Below are positions 1-8,105 of a DNA stretch of 64,000 bases, piece by piece (the first letter of the stretch is position 1; every line of letters starts with the position of its first letter). The notes under the pieces are model-generated. The model did no database searches and was not told the DNA's origin. It saw nothing but the letters and a program-made list of their open reading frames with translations. Both the position numbers and the translations under genes were made by a program. This stretch comes from Streptomyces sp. NBC_01775. GTDB taxonomy: Bacteria > Actinomycetota > Actinomycetes > Streptomycetales > Streptomycetaceae. The stretch spans positions 62,001 through 126,000 of the forward strand of contig NZ_CP109105.1 of NCBI RefSeq assembly GCF_035917675.1. The letters run 5' to 3'.

Positions 1-399
1 CGCGGCCCCACAGATCGGCATCGGCCGCGCAGCCGCGACCGTACGGCCCGCCGAACCCGGGCGCCAGGCCGATCGTGCTCCTCAATCCCCGCATCACCGC
101 AGCCTGCGACGAAATGGACGAGCAGTAGGAAGGCTGCCCGTCCTTCTTCGACGTCCGCGGCCTGGTGCCCCGCCCGCTGAGGATCACCGTGGAGACCACC
201 GCGCTCGACGGCGCCACCATCATCACGGTCTACGAGCCGCGGCCTCGCCCGGCTGATCCATCACGAGGTCGAGCACCTCGACGGCCTGCTGTACCTCTCC
301 CGGATGCGGCCCGGCACCGGACCGATCCCGGTCGAGGTCTACCGGCAGACCAACACCGCCACCGGCCGCGCCTGGGCATACAAGCAGTACCGCCAGGTG
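1..399 (+). pseudogene. Peptide deformylase, broken remnant
   Basis: Pieces of a peptide deformylase, the metalloenzyme that removes the formyl group from nascent proteins, can be read in more than one frame. Motif I (AAPQIG) lies at about 5-22, a degenerate motif II (EGCPSFFDVRG; the family has EGCLS) at about 130-160 just after an in-frame TAG, and the zinc-binding motif III (HHEVEHLDG) at about 260-285. The C-terminal part continues to about 399, where homology stops abruptly at the IS3 remnant. The 5' end lies outside the window. With frameshifts, a stop and a lost C-terminus, it cannot make a working enzyme. Confidence 0.75.
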
Positions 400-930
400 C
401 CGTCGGACTCGCGGTGCACGGACCGTATCCGGGCGGCGAGGGGGGCGTCGGCCGCCTGCCGGGCGGCCCGGTCCGCGGCCGTCCGACGCCAGTAGCAGAA
501 GCTGGAGCGGGCGATGCCGAGGACGGTGCACAGCCGCTTCACGCCGTAGCGGCGCTGGTGGTCGGCGACGAACTGGAAGCGGTTCACCAGCGCGTCTCCC
601 CGGCGAAATACTTTGCCGCCTTGCACAGGATCTCGCGTCCCTCCTCCAGCTCGCGGACCTTCTTGCGCAGAGCGGCATTCTCCGCCTCCAACAGCGTCGG
701 CGGCTCGGTCGGCACCTCCGCTCAGCGCCCCTGCGGCCGGCTCGCGCCGGCTGCCCGCACCCAGTTCCGCAAGGTCTCCGGATTGATTCCCAGATCGGCA
801 GCGACCTGCCGGATCGTCGTCTCGGACCGCGACTGGTACAGCGCGACCGCGTCCGCCTTGAACTGCGGCGGATAGTTCTTCATGACCACGAGATCTCCGT
901 TCTCAGATCCTCAGGATCCAGTGTCTCGCG
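400..930 (-). mobile_element. IS3-family insertion sequence remnant
   Basis: OrfA (about 883 down to 584) starts MKNYPPQFKADAV and has the usual N-terminal helix-turn-helix followed by a leucine-zipper-like segment (LLEAENAALRKKVRELEE). It carries an in-frame TGA at 722-724. OrfB overlaps it (from about 626) and shows the typical start region (FVADHQRRYGVKRLC, then ARSSFCYWRR) but is cut at about 400 inside the IRSVHRESDGT motif, before the DDE catalytic core. The element is therefore inactive. It truncates the deformylase remnant next to it. The far terminus probably lies between 890 and 950; I could not define its inverted repeat. Confidence 0.8.
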
Positions 931-1213
931 TGTCAAGGATCAAGGGTCAAGGCCCGACAGCCATAGCCAAAGAAGAAACAGCGGCCTACCAGAACAACAA
1001 TCCGTCATCCCTGCTGATGCCCAACCCCCTGCCACCACACCCCCAACTCACACCGGGGTGAGGGCGCGCAGTTCGTCGACGATGGCCAGCCAGCCCGGTG
1101 AGGCGGACCCGCCAGATGGTTGTCCAGTTCCTCCTCGCGGGAACGGTGAGGGAAGCATTGAGTCGCCGCCCCGCGAGGCTCCCGGAAGCCCCGGGAGGCC
1201 ATCCTCGGGGGGC
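931..1213. other. Intergenic stretch, no gene recognised
   Basis: This stretch lies between the IS3 remnant and the hydrolase gene. Short open frames exist on both strands but none has a convincing ribosome-binding site or family resemblance. The minus-strand peptide near 1060-1130 could be the tail of a lost gene. Confidence 0.4.
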
Positions 1214-2233
1214 TCAGGCCAGGCCGGTGAGGACGGCGACCAAGTCGCGGGGGTTCTGTGGTCCGAGGTGAGGCGCGTTCACGGAGTGGACGTCGAAACG
1301 GTTGCCGGGGGTGGCCTCGTCGGCTTCTTTGATCATCCGGTTCTGCAGGGGCAGGGGAATCGCCCGGTCCCGGGTGAAGCGGATATAGGTACGCAGGATC
1401 CTGCCCCAGGTCGCCGGCACCCCACGGGCGTCGTCGGTGGAGACTGCGTTCGCCTCGTCCGGCTCGAAGGTGTTGAGGGCGGCCAGGAACGCCGCGTTGT
1501 CGTAGTCCGCCGCCAGCGCGCGCTTGGCCGTGGCGATGAACTCGGGGTCCGCCGACCGCCAGTTGGTGCGGCCGACGCCGATCCGCTCGGGGTCGCCCAC
1601 GCTGGGAATCGTGGGAAGCAGCGTCATCGCCGCCTCGGGCGTGGTGAACCAGTCCAGGACGCTGCGGAGCCGGACGCAGCAGAACGCCGACATGTAGACC
1701 AGCCGGGCGATCAGCTCGGGCATCTGGTTGCCGACCCGGGTGATCGTGGCGCCTCCCATGCTGTGGCCGACGAGGACCACCGGACCCTGCGCCGCGAGGC
1801 GGCGCACGATGCCCGCGACATGGCGGGCGTTGTCGGCCAGAGTTGTCTTGGCCAGTACGGGTGAGGGGGCGTCTGCGAAGGCGTCGAGGTCCTGCGGCGA
1901 CTGGTAGGAGAGCGGGAAGTTCGCCACCGGCCCATGGCCGGGGAGGTCCACTGCCACCGCCCGGTGGCCCGCCAGGGTGAGAGCAGTGACCAACGGGGCG
2001 AAGGAGGCTGCGTTTCCGTTGGCGCCGTGCACGAGCACGAAGGTCGACCGGGGCGCGCTCGGTCGGCCCGCCGCTCCAGCCTCCGCCGTGCCTACTGACA
2101 GCGCGGCCGCTCCGCCGGCACCGACTGCAGCCAGGGCAGCTGCCCGGAGCATGCCCCGGCGGCCGGGCCCGGTGGCTCCGGCGAGCCGTTTGACGAAACG
2201 GCCGGGATCCGGGGCGTTCGCGAGCTCAGGCAC
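1214..2233 (-). CDS. Secreted alpha/beta hydrolase (esterase-like)
   Basis: The 339-residue protein has a twin-arginine-type signal at about residues 24-55 (GRRGMLRAA then an alanine-rich core), so export through the Tat system is likely. The mature part is an alpha/beta hydrolase: oxyanion-hole segment HGANGN at 69-74, nucleophile elbow GHSMGG with Ser158 at 156-161, and a candidate catalytic His322 near the end. This resembles EstC-like carboxylesterases; the substrate cannot be told. Its start overlaps the end of the upstream small membrane protein by 8 bases, so the two are probably cotranscribed from the divergent promoter controlled by the TetR gene at 2588. Confidence 0.85.
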   Translation of the reverse strand: MPELANAPDPGRFVKRLAGATGPGRRGMLRAAALAAVGAGGAAALSVGTAEAGAAGRPSAPRSTFVLVHGANGNAASFAPLVTALTLAGHRAVAVDLPGHGPVANFPLSYQSPQDLDAFADAPSPVLAKTTLADNARHVAGIVRRLAAQGPVVLVGHSMGGATITRVGNQMPELIARLVYMSAFCCVRLRSVLDWFTTPEAAMTLLPTIPSVGDPERIGVGRTNWRSADPEFIATAKRALAADYDNAAFLAALNTFEPDEANAVSTDDARGVPATWGRILRTYIRFTRDRAIPLPLQNRMIKEADEATPGNRFDVHSVNAPHLGPQNPRDLVAVLTGLA

Positions 2234-2480
2234 GGGTGGGCCTCCTCCCGGCGCGGTGGACCATGGCCCAGATCAGCAGCGCCAGACCGGCGGCGCCCAC
2301 CACGAAGTCGGTCCACGACGGGAATCCCGCCGCCCTGAACAGGCCCGCCACACCGAACCCCGTGGCCCACAGCGCCTCGGTGACGGCGGTCCCGAAGCCC
2401 TGGAGGCACAGCACAGCGCCGAGTATCCAGCGGACGCTCTGCCCGCTCGTGTCCTGGTGCCGGCTCTTGCCCATCGCCAT
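2226..2480 (-). CDS. Small membrane protein, hydrolase operon
   Basis: This 84-residue protein is hydrophobic, with two or three predicted membrane segments (around VRWILGAVLCLQGFG and FVVGAAGLALLIWAM) and an arginine-rich tail. I chose the ATG at 2480 because a GGGAGGG ribosome-binding site sits 5-8 bases upstream; a longer frame upstream lacks one. It overlaps the hydrolase start, which suggests translational coupling. Its family resembles small Streptomyces integral membrane proteins of unknown role. Confidence 0.65.
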   Translation of the reverse strand: MAMGKSRHQDTSGQSVRWILGAVLCLQGFGTAVTEALWATGFGVAGLFRAAGFPSWTDFVVGAAGLALLIWAMVHRAGRRPTRA

Positions 2481-2517
2481 GCGACCCTCCCGTCCACGCG
2501 CACCGGAATCCACCCCC

Positions 2518-2545
2518 GATACGCTCGTATTGATACGATCGTATC
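2518..2545. promoter_or_regulatory. Probable TetR operator in divergent promoter
   Basis: GATACGATCGTATC at 2532-2545 is a perfect 14-bp palindrome, and a related half (GATACGCTCGTAT) lies directly before it at 2518-2530. The pair sits between the divergent membrane-protein/hydrolase operon and the TetR gene, the expected place for a TetR-family operator that represses both directions. Confidence 0.65.
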
Positions 2546-2587
2546 GCAATCTAGCAGGCACCGACACAATGCTTAAACTCGGTGGTT

Positions 2588-3187
2588 ATGCCGAGACAGG
2601 TGGATCACGAAGGCCGACGGAGGTTGATCGCCCGGGCGGTCTTCGACCTGATCAGCGAGCGCGGCATCGAGGGGGCATCCATGCGAGACGCCGCGCAGCG
2701 GGCCGGTGTCTCCGTGGGTGCCGTTCAGCGGTGCTTCTCCACCAAGGAGGAGATGATCATCTTCGTCCTGGGGTACATGAACCAGCGGGTCACCGAACGC
2801 GTGCAGGAAAAGATCGCCGGTGCCAGGGACCCGGAATCAGCCCTGACGATGCTCGAGCAGACCCTCATCGGGATTCTGGCGGTCGACGAGCAGAGCCTCG
2901 CCGAGACGCGGGTCTGGCTGGCGTTCACCGCCCAGGCCGCCATCAACCCTCAACTGGCGGTCGTGCAGCGTGTGCAGTACACGGGCCTGACCGAACTCTT
3001 CGCCCTTCTGGTCCGGGTGGCCGGTGAGCGCGGCCACGCACGGCCCGACATCGACGCCGATCAAGAGGCGGATTCACTGGTCACCTTCACCGACGGGCTC
3101 AATGTGCAGATCCTGGTCGGGCGACACACACCCGACTCCGCGCTGGCCGCAGTGCACCAACGTATCGCCGCGCTGAGAGGGGCGTGA
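2588..3187 (+). CDS. TetR-family transcriptional regulator
   Basis: The 199-residue protein has the TetR N-terminal helix-turn-helix (about residues 10-55, with ASMRDAAQRAGVSVGAVQRCF as recognition region) and a divergent helical ligand-binding domain. ATG 2588 was preferred to the ATG two codons upstream; both are possible. It is divergent from the hydrolase operon across a palindromic site, so it most likely represses that operon and itself until a ligand binds. The ligand is unknown. Confidence 0.9.
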   Translation: MPRQVDHEGRRRLIARAVFDLISERGIEGASMRDAAQRAGVSVGAVQRCFSTKEEMIIFVLGYMNQRVTERVQEKIAGARDPESALTMLEQTLIGILAVDEQSLAETRVWLAFTAQAAINPQLAVVQRVQYTGLTELFALLVRVAGERGHARPDIDADQEADSLVTFTDGLNVQILVGRHTPDSALAAVHQRIAALRGA

Positions 3188-3189
3188 GC

Positions 3190-3605
3190 ACGGCGAGCGA
3201 GGCCCCTCGCCGCGCGGACAGGACTTCCGACGTCGCGATCAGGGCCGGTTCCAGTGCCAGGTACAACGCGCCCGAGGAACACCTGGCAGGCAACCATCGG
3301 CAGCACAACAGGACCTCGGTCCTCGACGAGTACAAGCTCTCTCTGGACGAGAGTTGAGACGAGGGCTGCACCAACGCCTGGCAGCTCTGGGAGGAGATCG
3401 CTCCCTTGGGTTACAGAGGCAGCTACGGCCGGGCCAGCGCCTGCCCTCGGGAGAAGCACACCTGGCCATGGCCGGTCACCGCACAGCCGCCAGCACCCCG
3501 CCTGGTGACGAGATGGGATCTCAGCCAACCCGAGACACTGACCGAGATAGAACAGCTCCAGCTCAAGCCCGTCCTGGCCAACTGCCGGGACTCGACGCCC
3601 TGACC
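3190..3605 (+). pseudogene. ISL3-family transposase remnant
   Basis: Conceptual translation gives the middle of an ISL3-type transposase: a PEEHLAG segment, then SVLDEYKLSL, an in-frame TGA at 3356-3358, EGCTNAWQLWEEI, and further on LTEIEQLQLKPVLANC. The frame shifts again at about 3590, where the GLDALTDH motif continues in another frame. The N-terminal DNA-binding part and the catalytic DDE core are missing or cut, so it is inactive. It abuts the truncated GlxA-type regulator at about 3610. Confidence 0.7.
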
Positions 3606-3609
3606 GATC

Positions 3610-4469
3610 ATGGTTGCCCGCGACGCCGACTGCAAGGTCGCCTACTACCTGCCCGGACTGGCGGTGCGACGGATCGCCGACCCGGGCTCGATGCGCTGGC
3701 CGCGGCGGACACGGTGATCGTGCCGGGGGTGGCCAAGGCCGGGGCGGAGGTCTCGCCCGCCCTGGTGGAGGCGCTGCTGCGGGCCCATGCGCGGGGGGCG
3801 CGCCTGGTCTCGATCTGCTCGGGGGCGTTCGTGCTGGCCGCGACCGGCCTGCTGGAGGGCCGGCGCGCCACCACCCACTGGCGCTATGCCCGCGCGCTTG
3901 CCGAACGGCATCCCGGGATCGAGGTCGACCCCGACGTGCTGTACGTCGACAACGGCGATGTCTTCACCAGCGCGGGCAGCGCGGCCGGTATCGACCTGTG
4001 CCTCTACCTGGTCCGGGCTGATCACGGTGCGGCCGTCGCCAACGCGGTGGCGCGCCGCTTCGTCGTTCCGCCGCACCGCGAGGGCGGGCAGGCCCAGTTC
4101 ATCGAGGCGGCGGTGGGAGAGATCGGCCCCGAGGACGACGGCGTCACGCAGAGCATGAACTGGGCGCTGCGTCATCTGCACACACCTCTGTCCGTGCCCG
4201 CCCTGGCCCGGGCTGCGTGCATGTCGGAACGCTCGTACTTGAGGCACTTCACCCGCCGCAACGGCGTGAGCCCCATGCGCTGGGTCATCACTCAGCGGGT
4301 GGCTGTCAGCCTGCCGCTGCTCGAGTCCGGCGAGGGCACCGTGGACGAGGTCGCCGCCGCGGTCGGCTTCGACAGCACCGCGACGTACCGGCACCACTTC
4401 ACCCGCCAGATGCGTACGACGCCGACGGCCTACCGCAAGACGTTCACCCGCGTCCCCGCGCACCCGTAA
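3610..4469 (+). pseudogene. GlxA-type AraC regulator, N-terminus lost
   Basis: The readable part contains the DJ-1/PfpI-like domain of GlxA regulators (AAADTVIVPGV, then ARLVSICSGAFVLA with the nucleophile-elbow-like Cys, then TTHWRYA) and a complete C-terminal AraC DNA-binding domain with two helix-turn-helices (ALARAACMSERSYLRHF and VDEVAAAVGFDSTATYRHHF). About the first 60 residues of the family are absent; the ISL3 remnant occupies that place. No start with a ribosome-binding site is evident. It may be an expressed fragment, but I read it as a 5'-truncated pseudogene. Confidence 0.75.
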
Positions 4470-4629
4470 GGGTCACTCCGTACGACTGGCGGAATCTTGG
4501 CGACTTCAGGCATTTACGCCACTCGTGGGGCGGGCCCAGGGATCAAAGGATGGAGACGTCGTCGGCCGGGGATACCCGGCACGGCCCACCGGACCCCGTC
4601 CCGACCAGCAGGAACAAGAGGTACTCCCC

Positions 4630-5115
4630 ATGCCTGCCACCGCTTCCGCCGCGATCACCAGTGCCGTCCTGAGCGTGCCCGCCGCCGCCCCGGCCGAGGC
4701 CGCCGCCCACTACGCCGCCCGTCTCGCCTTCGAGGCGGATGTCTCCGACGTCCACGCCGATCTGGCATCCGGCTCACCCGGCGTCGTGGTGGTCGACACC
4801 CGCAGCAATGCCGCCTGGGACCAGGGTCACATCCCCGGCGCCCTCCACATCCCCACCGCACAGATTGCCGACCTGGCACCGCAGCTGATCGACCCGGCCC
4901 AGACCGTGGTCACCTACTGCTGGGGCCCCGGCTGCAACGGCGCGACCCGCGCGGCGCTGGCCTTCGCCCGCCTCGGCTACCAGGTCAAGGAAATGCTCGG
5001 CGGCTTCGAGTACTGGGCACGCGAGGGCTTCGCCTACGACTCCGCCACCGGTGCCGAGCAGCGCCCTGTCGACGACCTGGCCGCCCCGCGCTCGGGCATC
5101 TCCTGCGCATGCTGA
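4630..5115 (+). CDS. Rhodanese-like sulfurtransferase
   Basis: This 161-residue single-domain rhodanese shows VVVVDTRS at 52-59, GHIPGALHIP at 66-75 and the active-site loop CWGPGCNGATRAA near 97-109. Cys102, five residues before Arg107, is the likely persulfide-carrying nucleophile. A GAGG ribosome-binding site precedes ATG 4630. The stop overlaps the start of the next gene (ATGCTGA), so the acetyltransferase is translationally coupled. The role is probably sulfur transfer or cyanide/thiol detoxification; the acceptor is unknown. Confidence 0.85.
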   Translation: MPATASAAITSAVLSVPAAAPAEAAAHYAARLAFEADVSDVHADLASGSPGVVVVDTRSNAAWDQGHIPGALHIPTAQIADLAPQLIDPAQTVVTYCWGPGCNGATRAALAFARLGYQVKEMLGGFEYWAREGFAYDSATGAEQRPVDDLAAPRSGISCAC

Positions 5116-5633
5116 AGGACACCGCACGGCCGGGCGGCGTGATCCGTCCGGCCACCGCGGCCGACCTGCCGGCGACAGCCCACCTGTGCGCCGCCCACGC
5201 TGCCTTCGAGCGCGCCGAACCCGTGCCCGCTGATCTCGCCACCCGCCTGGAGCCCGTGCTGTTCTCGGCACATCCGAGAGCATGGTGCCTCGTAGTCGAC
5301 CACGGAGGCGAACTGATCGGATACGCCACCTACTCCCGGGAGTTCTCCACCTGGCAGGCAACCGACTACGTCCACCTGGACTGCCTGTTCGTCACCGAAC
5401 CCCACCGAGGAGAGGGCTGGGGCCACGCCCTGCTCAACGCCGTGAAGGACGCGGCAGCAGCCTGCGGCGCCGCACAAATACAGTGGCAGACGCCCGACTG
5501 GAACACCGACGCCATCCGCTTCTACCACCGCGCGGGGGCCCAAGCCCGGCCCAAGGTCAGATTCTCACTCCCCGCTCGCCCAACAGAAAACCCGACCCGA
5601 GCGCCTGTGGGGGGTCACGCCGCCTGGCTGTAG
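5109..5633 (+). CDS. GNAT acetyltransferase coupled to rhodanese
   Basis: The 174-residue protein has the GNAT fold: VIRPATAADLPATAHL at the start, a central strand region (LDCLFVTEPHRGEGWGHALL) with the acetyl-CoA pyrophosphate loop (R/Q-x-x-G-x-G/A type, here HRGEGWG), and the C-terminal WNTDAIRFYHRAGA. The start ATG at 5109 lies inside the rhodanese stop. The substrate is unknown. Confidence 0.85.
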   Translation: MLKDTARPGGVIRPATAADLPATAHLCAAHAAFERAEPVPADLATRLEPVLFSAHPRAWCLVVDHGGELIGYATYSREFSTWQATDYVHLDCLFVTEPHRGEGWGHALLNAVKDAAAACGAAQIQWQTPDWNTDAIRFYHRAGAQARPKVRFSLPARPTENPTRAPVGGHAAWL

Positions 5634-5825
5634 CCGTCTGGACCTTGCCGGTCCTCGCCACGGAGCGGGCTGAAGTCGACGTCCAGGTGCGGGTCATACG
5701 CCTCGGGCTCCAGGCTGCATCCGTGGGCGGAGTACTCGCCGAAGCGGCCTCAACCGGGCGGGCGGGTGTCCTGTGACAGTGAACCTTGACCGATTGCCAC
5801 TGAAGTTTGACCGCCTGGAGGCGCT
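5634..5825. repeat. Spacer with IS-end-like repeats
   Basis: No gene is recognised. At about 5773-5812 there are two imperfect tandem segments (TGAACCTTGACCGATTGCCA and CTGAAGTTTGACC) resembling the repeated terminal motifs of IS21-type elements. This may be an orphan IS end; no transposase accompanies it. Confidence 0.3.
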
Positions 5826-6677
5826 CTACCGGCGGACCGCCGAGATCAGTCCGCCGGGCCGCTCCTCGCGCTGCGGAGGGGTGCTGATCGGGCGGCCGTA
5901 GGCGGCAGCGCGCTCGCGCAGGGTGTGGCTGTCGGCCCTCCATCCGTGCCCGGCCAGCCAGCCCACCGGGTCGTCGGGCATCTCCGAGACCCACATGGAC
6001 GCTGCCGATCCCGGCTCGGCGTCCGCGCCGAAGCGCTCGATCACGCCGCGCGAGCCCAATGTCAGCCCCATCCGACTGCCTGCCGCCGACTGCGCGCTGA
6101 TCCGGGCCAGCAGTAGCTCCACCGCGTCCTCGGGCAGATAGATCAGCAGTCCTTCGGCGATCCACGCGGTCGGCACCGCCGGGTCGTGCCCTGCGGCGGC
6201 CAGCGCGCCTGGCCAGTCCTCACGCAGATCCACCGCGACGGTGATCCGCTCGCAGCGTGCGACGGCCCGCTCCTGGCGCAGCACCGAAGCCTTGAAGTCC
6301 AGTGGCGCGGCGGTGTCGACCTCGAACAGCCGGGTGCCCTCGGGCCAGTCCATCCGGAAGGCCCGGCTGTCCATGCCGGCGCCGAGCAGCACGACCTGCC
6401 GGACCCCGGACGCGGAGGCCTGCTGCAACAGGTCGTCGAGGAACTTCGTCCTGATGACGATGGAGAACGACACGGCCAGCTGGCGGCGGCGCGCGGCGTC
6501 GTCATCGGGCAGCGGCGGCGAGGAGGGCCACAGGCCGCCGGCGGTGGCGAAGGCCTGTGCCATTGGGTCGCGGAACAGCGCGTTCTCCCGCTCGGTCTCC
6601 AGCGCCCGCACCCTGGCCACCCCCACCGCCGTGGCCCACACTCCCGACGGCTGAACCCGCTCCTGTTCATCAGTCAC
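5826..6677 (-). CDS. SAM-dependent methyltransferase, LCM/TIGR00027-like
   Basis: The 283-residue protein belongs to the leucine carboxyl methyltransferase-like group common in actinobacteria. Its features are IVIRTKFLDD at 73-82, motif I VVLLGAGMDSRAFRM at about 95-109, the acidic end of strand 2 (FEVD, 118-121) and AWIAEGLLIYLP downstream. The family is often annotated as putative S-adenosyl-L-methionine-dependent methyltransferase with unknown substrates. It ends a few bases beyond tniQ and is read on the same strand. Confidence 0.88.
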   Translation of the reverse strand: MTDEQERVQPSGVWATAVGVARVRALETERENALFRDPMAQAFATAGGLWPSSPPLPDDDAARRRQLAVSFSIVIRTKFLDDLLQQASASGVRQVVLLGAGMDSRAFRMDWPEGTRLFEVDTAAPLDFKASVLRQERAVARCERITVAVDLREDWPGALAAAGHDPAVPTAWIAEGLLIYLPEDAVELLLARISAQSAAGSRMGLTLGSRGVIERFGADAEPGSAASMWVSEMPDDPVGWLAGHGWRADSHTLRERAAAYGRPISTPPQREERPGGLISAVRR

Positions 6678-7510
6678 CGCGCCAGCCTAGGCGGAGCCAG
6701 CTGCGCCTTCCGCTGCCGGTATGCCTTCTGGCGGCAGCGCTGTGAGCATGTCCGGCGTTGTTGCTGGCAGGGCCCTGCTGGTAGTGGTCCTCCGCAGGTC
6801 TCGCAGGGTCTCGTTGATGGCGTGGGGGCTGGTTCGGGTGGCTGGGGCGGTGCTGCGGGCTGTGGTGTCGGAGATGCCACCGGCGGTGGAGAAGGTGGCT
6901 TCGCGGGAGGCTGTCTGAGCTGTTGGCGACGTGCTCGCTGGCGGCATCGGTCTGAGCATGTCCGGCGTGCTGCTGAGAACATCGGGCCGTCGCAGATCGG
7001 GCAGACGCGCGGCTCCGGTGGGTCGGCCGGGTCTGCCTCGGCTAACCACTTTTCTTTGTGTTTGAGGTAGTTGGCCCGTCGGCAGGCGGATGAACACAGG
7101 CGGTAGCGCTGTCCGGGCTGGATCTTCATGGTCTTGCCGCACTCTCTGCAGGGGGCCTTCTGCACTGGAGCCCGAGGATGCCGTTTCCGGTATGCCTTCT
7201 CGCGGCAAGCTTGGGAACAGCGCAGGGCCTGGCGGCCGATGACGTTGGAGGGCGGTATCTCCGCGTCGCACTCCAGGCAGCGCCTCGTTTCCAGGGTGGC
7301 CAGCAGCGCCTCCGAGTCGCGGCCGGTCGCGGCGGCCAGTCGTGTCCAGCTGGGAAGACCGAGATGTTCGGGCGGTTCGCAGAGGTACGTCCGCAGGTAG
7401 CGGGGCGGAAGATGGTTGGCGTGGGCCAGGCGGACGATGAAGGACCGGATGCCTTCGCCGGACCGGGGCCGGACTTGGAAGGGCAGGACGCGGACGTTCT
7501 CGTGGGTCAT
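6674..7510 (-). CDS. tniQ: TniQ-like transposon protein, four zinc motifs
   Basis: This 278-residue protein begins with a TniQ-type segment (RVLPFQVRPRSGEGIRSFI, HANHLPPRYLR). TniQ proteins help target selection and complex assembly in Tn5053/Tn552-like and Tn7-like transposons. It then has four similar CxxC...CxxxC units: C78/C81-C98/C102, C121/C124-C139/C143, C170/C173-C185/C189 and C236/C239-C255/C259, each followed by a basic stretch, with a proline-rich spacer before the last. ATG 7510 overlaps the tniB stop (ATGA). It is the only intact member of this tni set, so it is probably orphaned. Confidence 0.75.
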   Translation of the reverse strand: MTHENVRVLPFQVRPRSGEGIRSFIVRLAHANHLPPRYLRTYLCEPPEHLGLPSWTRLAAATGRDSEALLATLETRRCLECDAEIPPSNVIGRQALRCSQACREKAYRKRHPRAPVQKAPCRECGKTMKIQPGQRYRLCSSACRRANYLKHKEKWLAEADPADPPEPRVCPICDGPMFSAARRTCSDRCRQRARRQQLRQPPAKPPSPPPVASPTPQPAAPPQPPEPAPTPSTRPCETCGGPLPAGPCQQQRRTCSQRCRQKAYRQRKAQLAPPRLAR

Positions 7511-8105
7511 CGGGAGGACCTGGGCCCGCGGAAGTGGGGCGATTCGGCGGCGACGTCCAGCGGGACGGCCTTCAGCCCGGCTTTGGTGATCTTCTCGGTG
7601 CCGTTGAAGATCGCGTCGATCGCGGCTCCGCGGATCTGGTGGGAGAGGGCGCCGATCATGCCGCCGGTGTGGTCGTGCAGGTAGCGGTCCAGTTTCGCCA
7701 GAGTGCCGGGCCGGTGCCGCCGCAGGGCGAGGGTCTTCTCCATGGTGGCGACCAGGCCTCGCCATTCACTGTTGTATGGGAAGGGGTGGGTGGGGATCAG
7801 GGTGAAACGGCCGGCGATCTGGGCCCCGCGGGTGCCGGTCAGCAGGCTGCCGTGCTCGATGTCGATGCCCGCGTAGATGAATGTCGCGGGGATCCGCTCG
7901 GAGAAGTACTTGAGAGTGTCGGCGACTTCGGCGCCGTGCTGGGTGGTGAGCGAGATGTTGTGGAGTTCGTCGACCAGGATCATGCCGGTGCGGGCGTCGG
8001 TGCAGACACCGACGACGGACTCGATGAGGTCGGTGATGTTCATGCGAGCCATCACCGGCAGCCCGAGGAAACGGGCGAACTCGGCCGCGATCATGCGGGG
8101 GGGGG

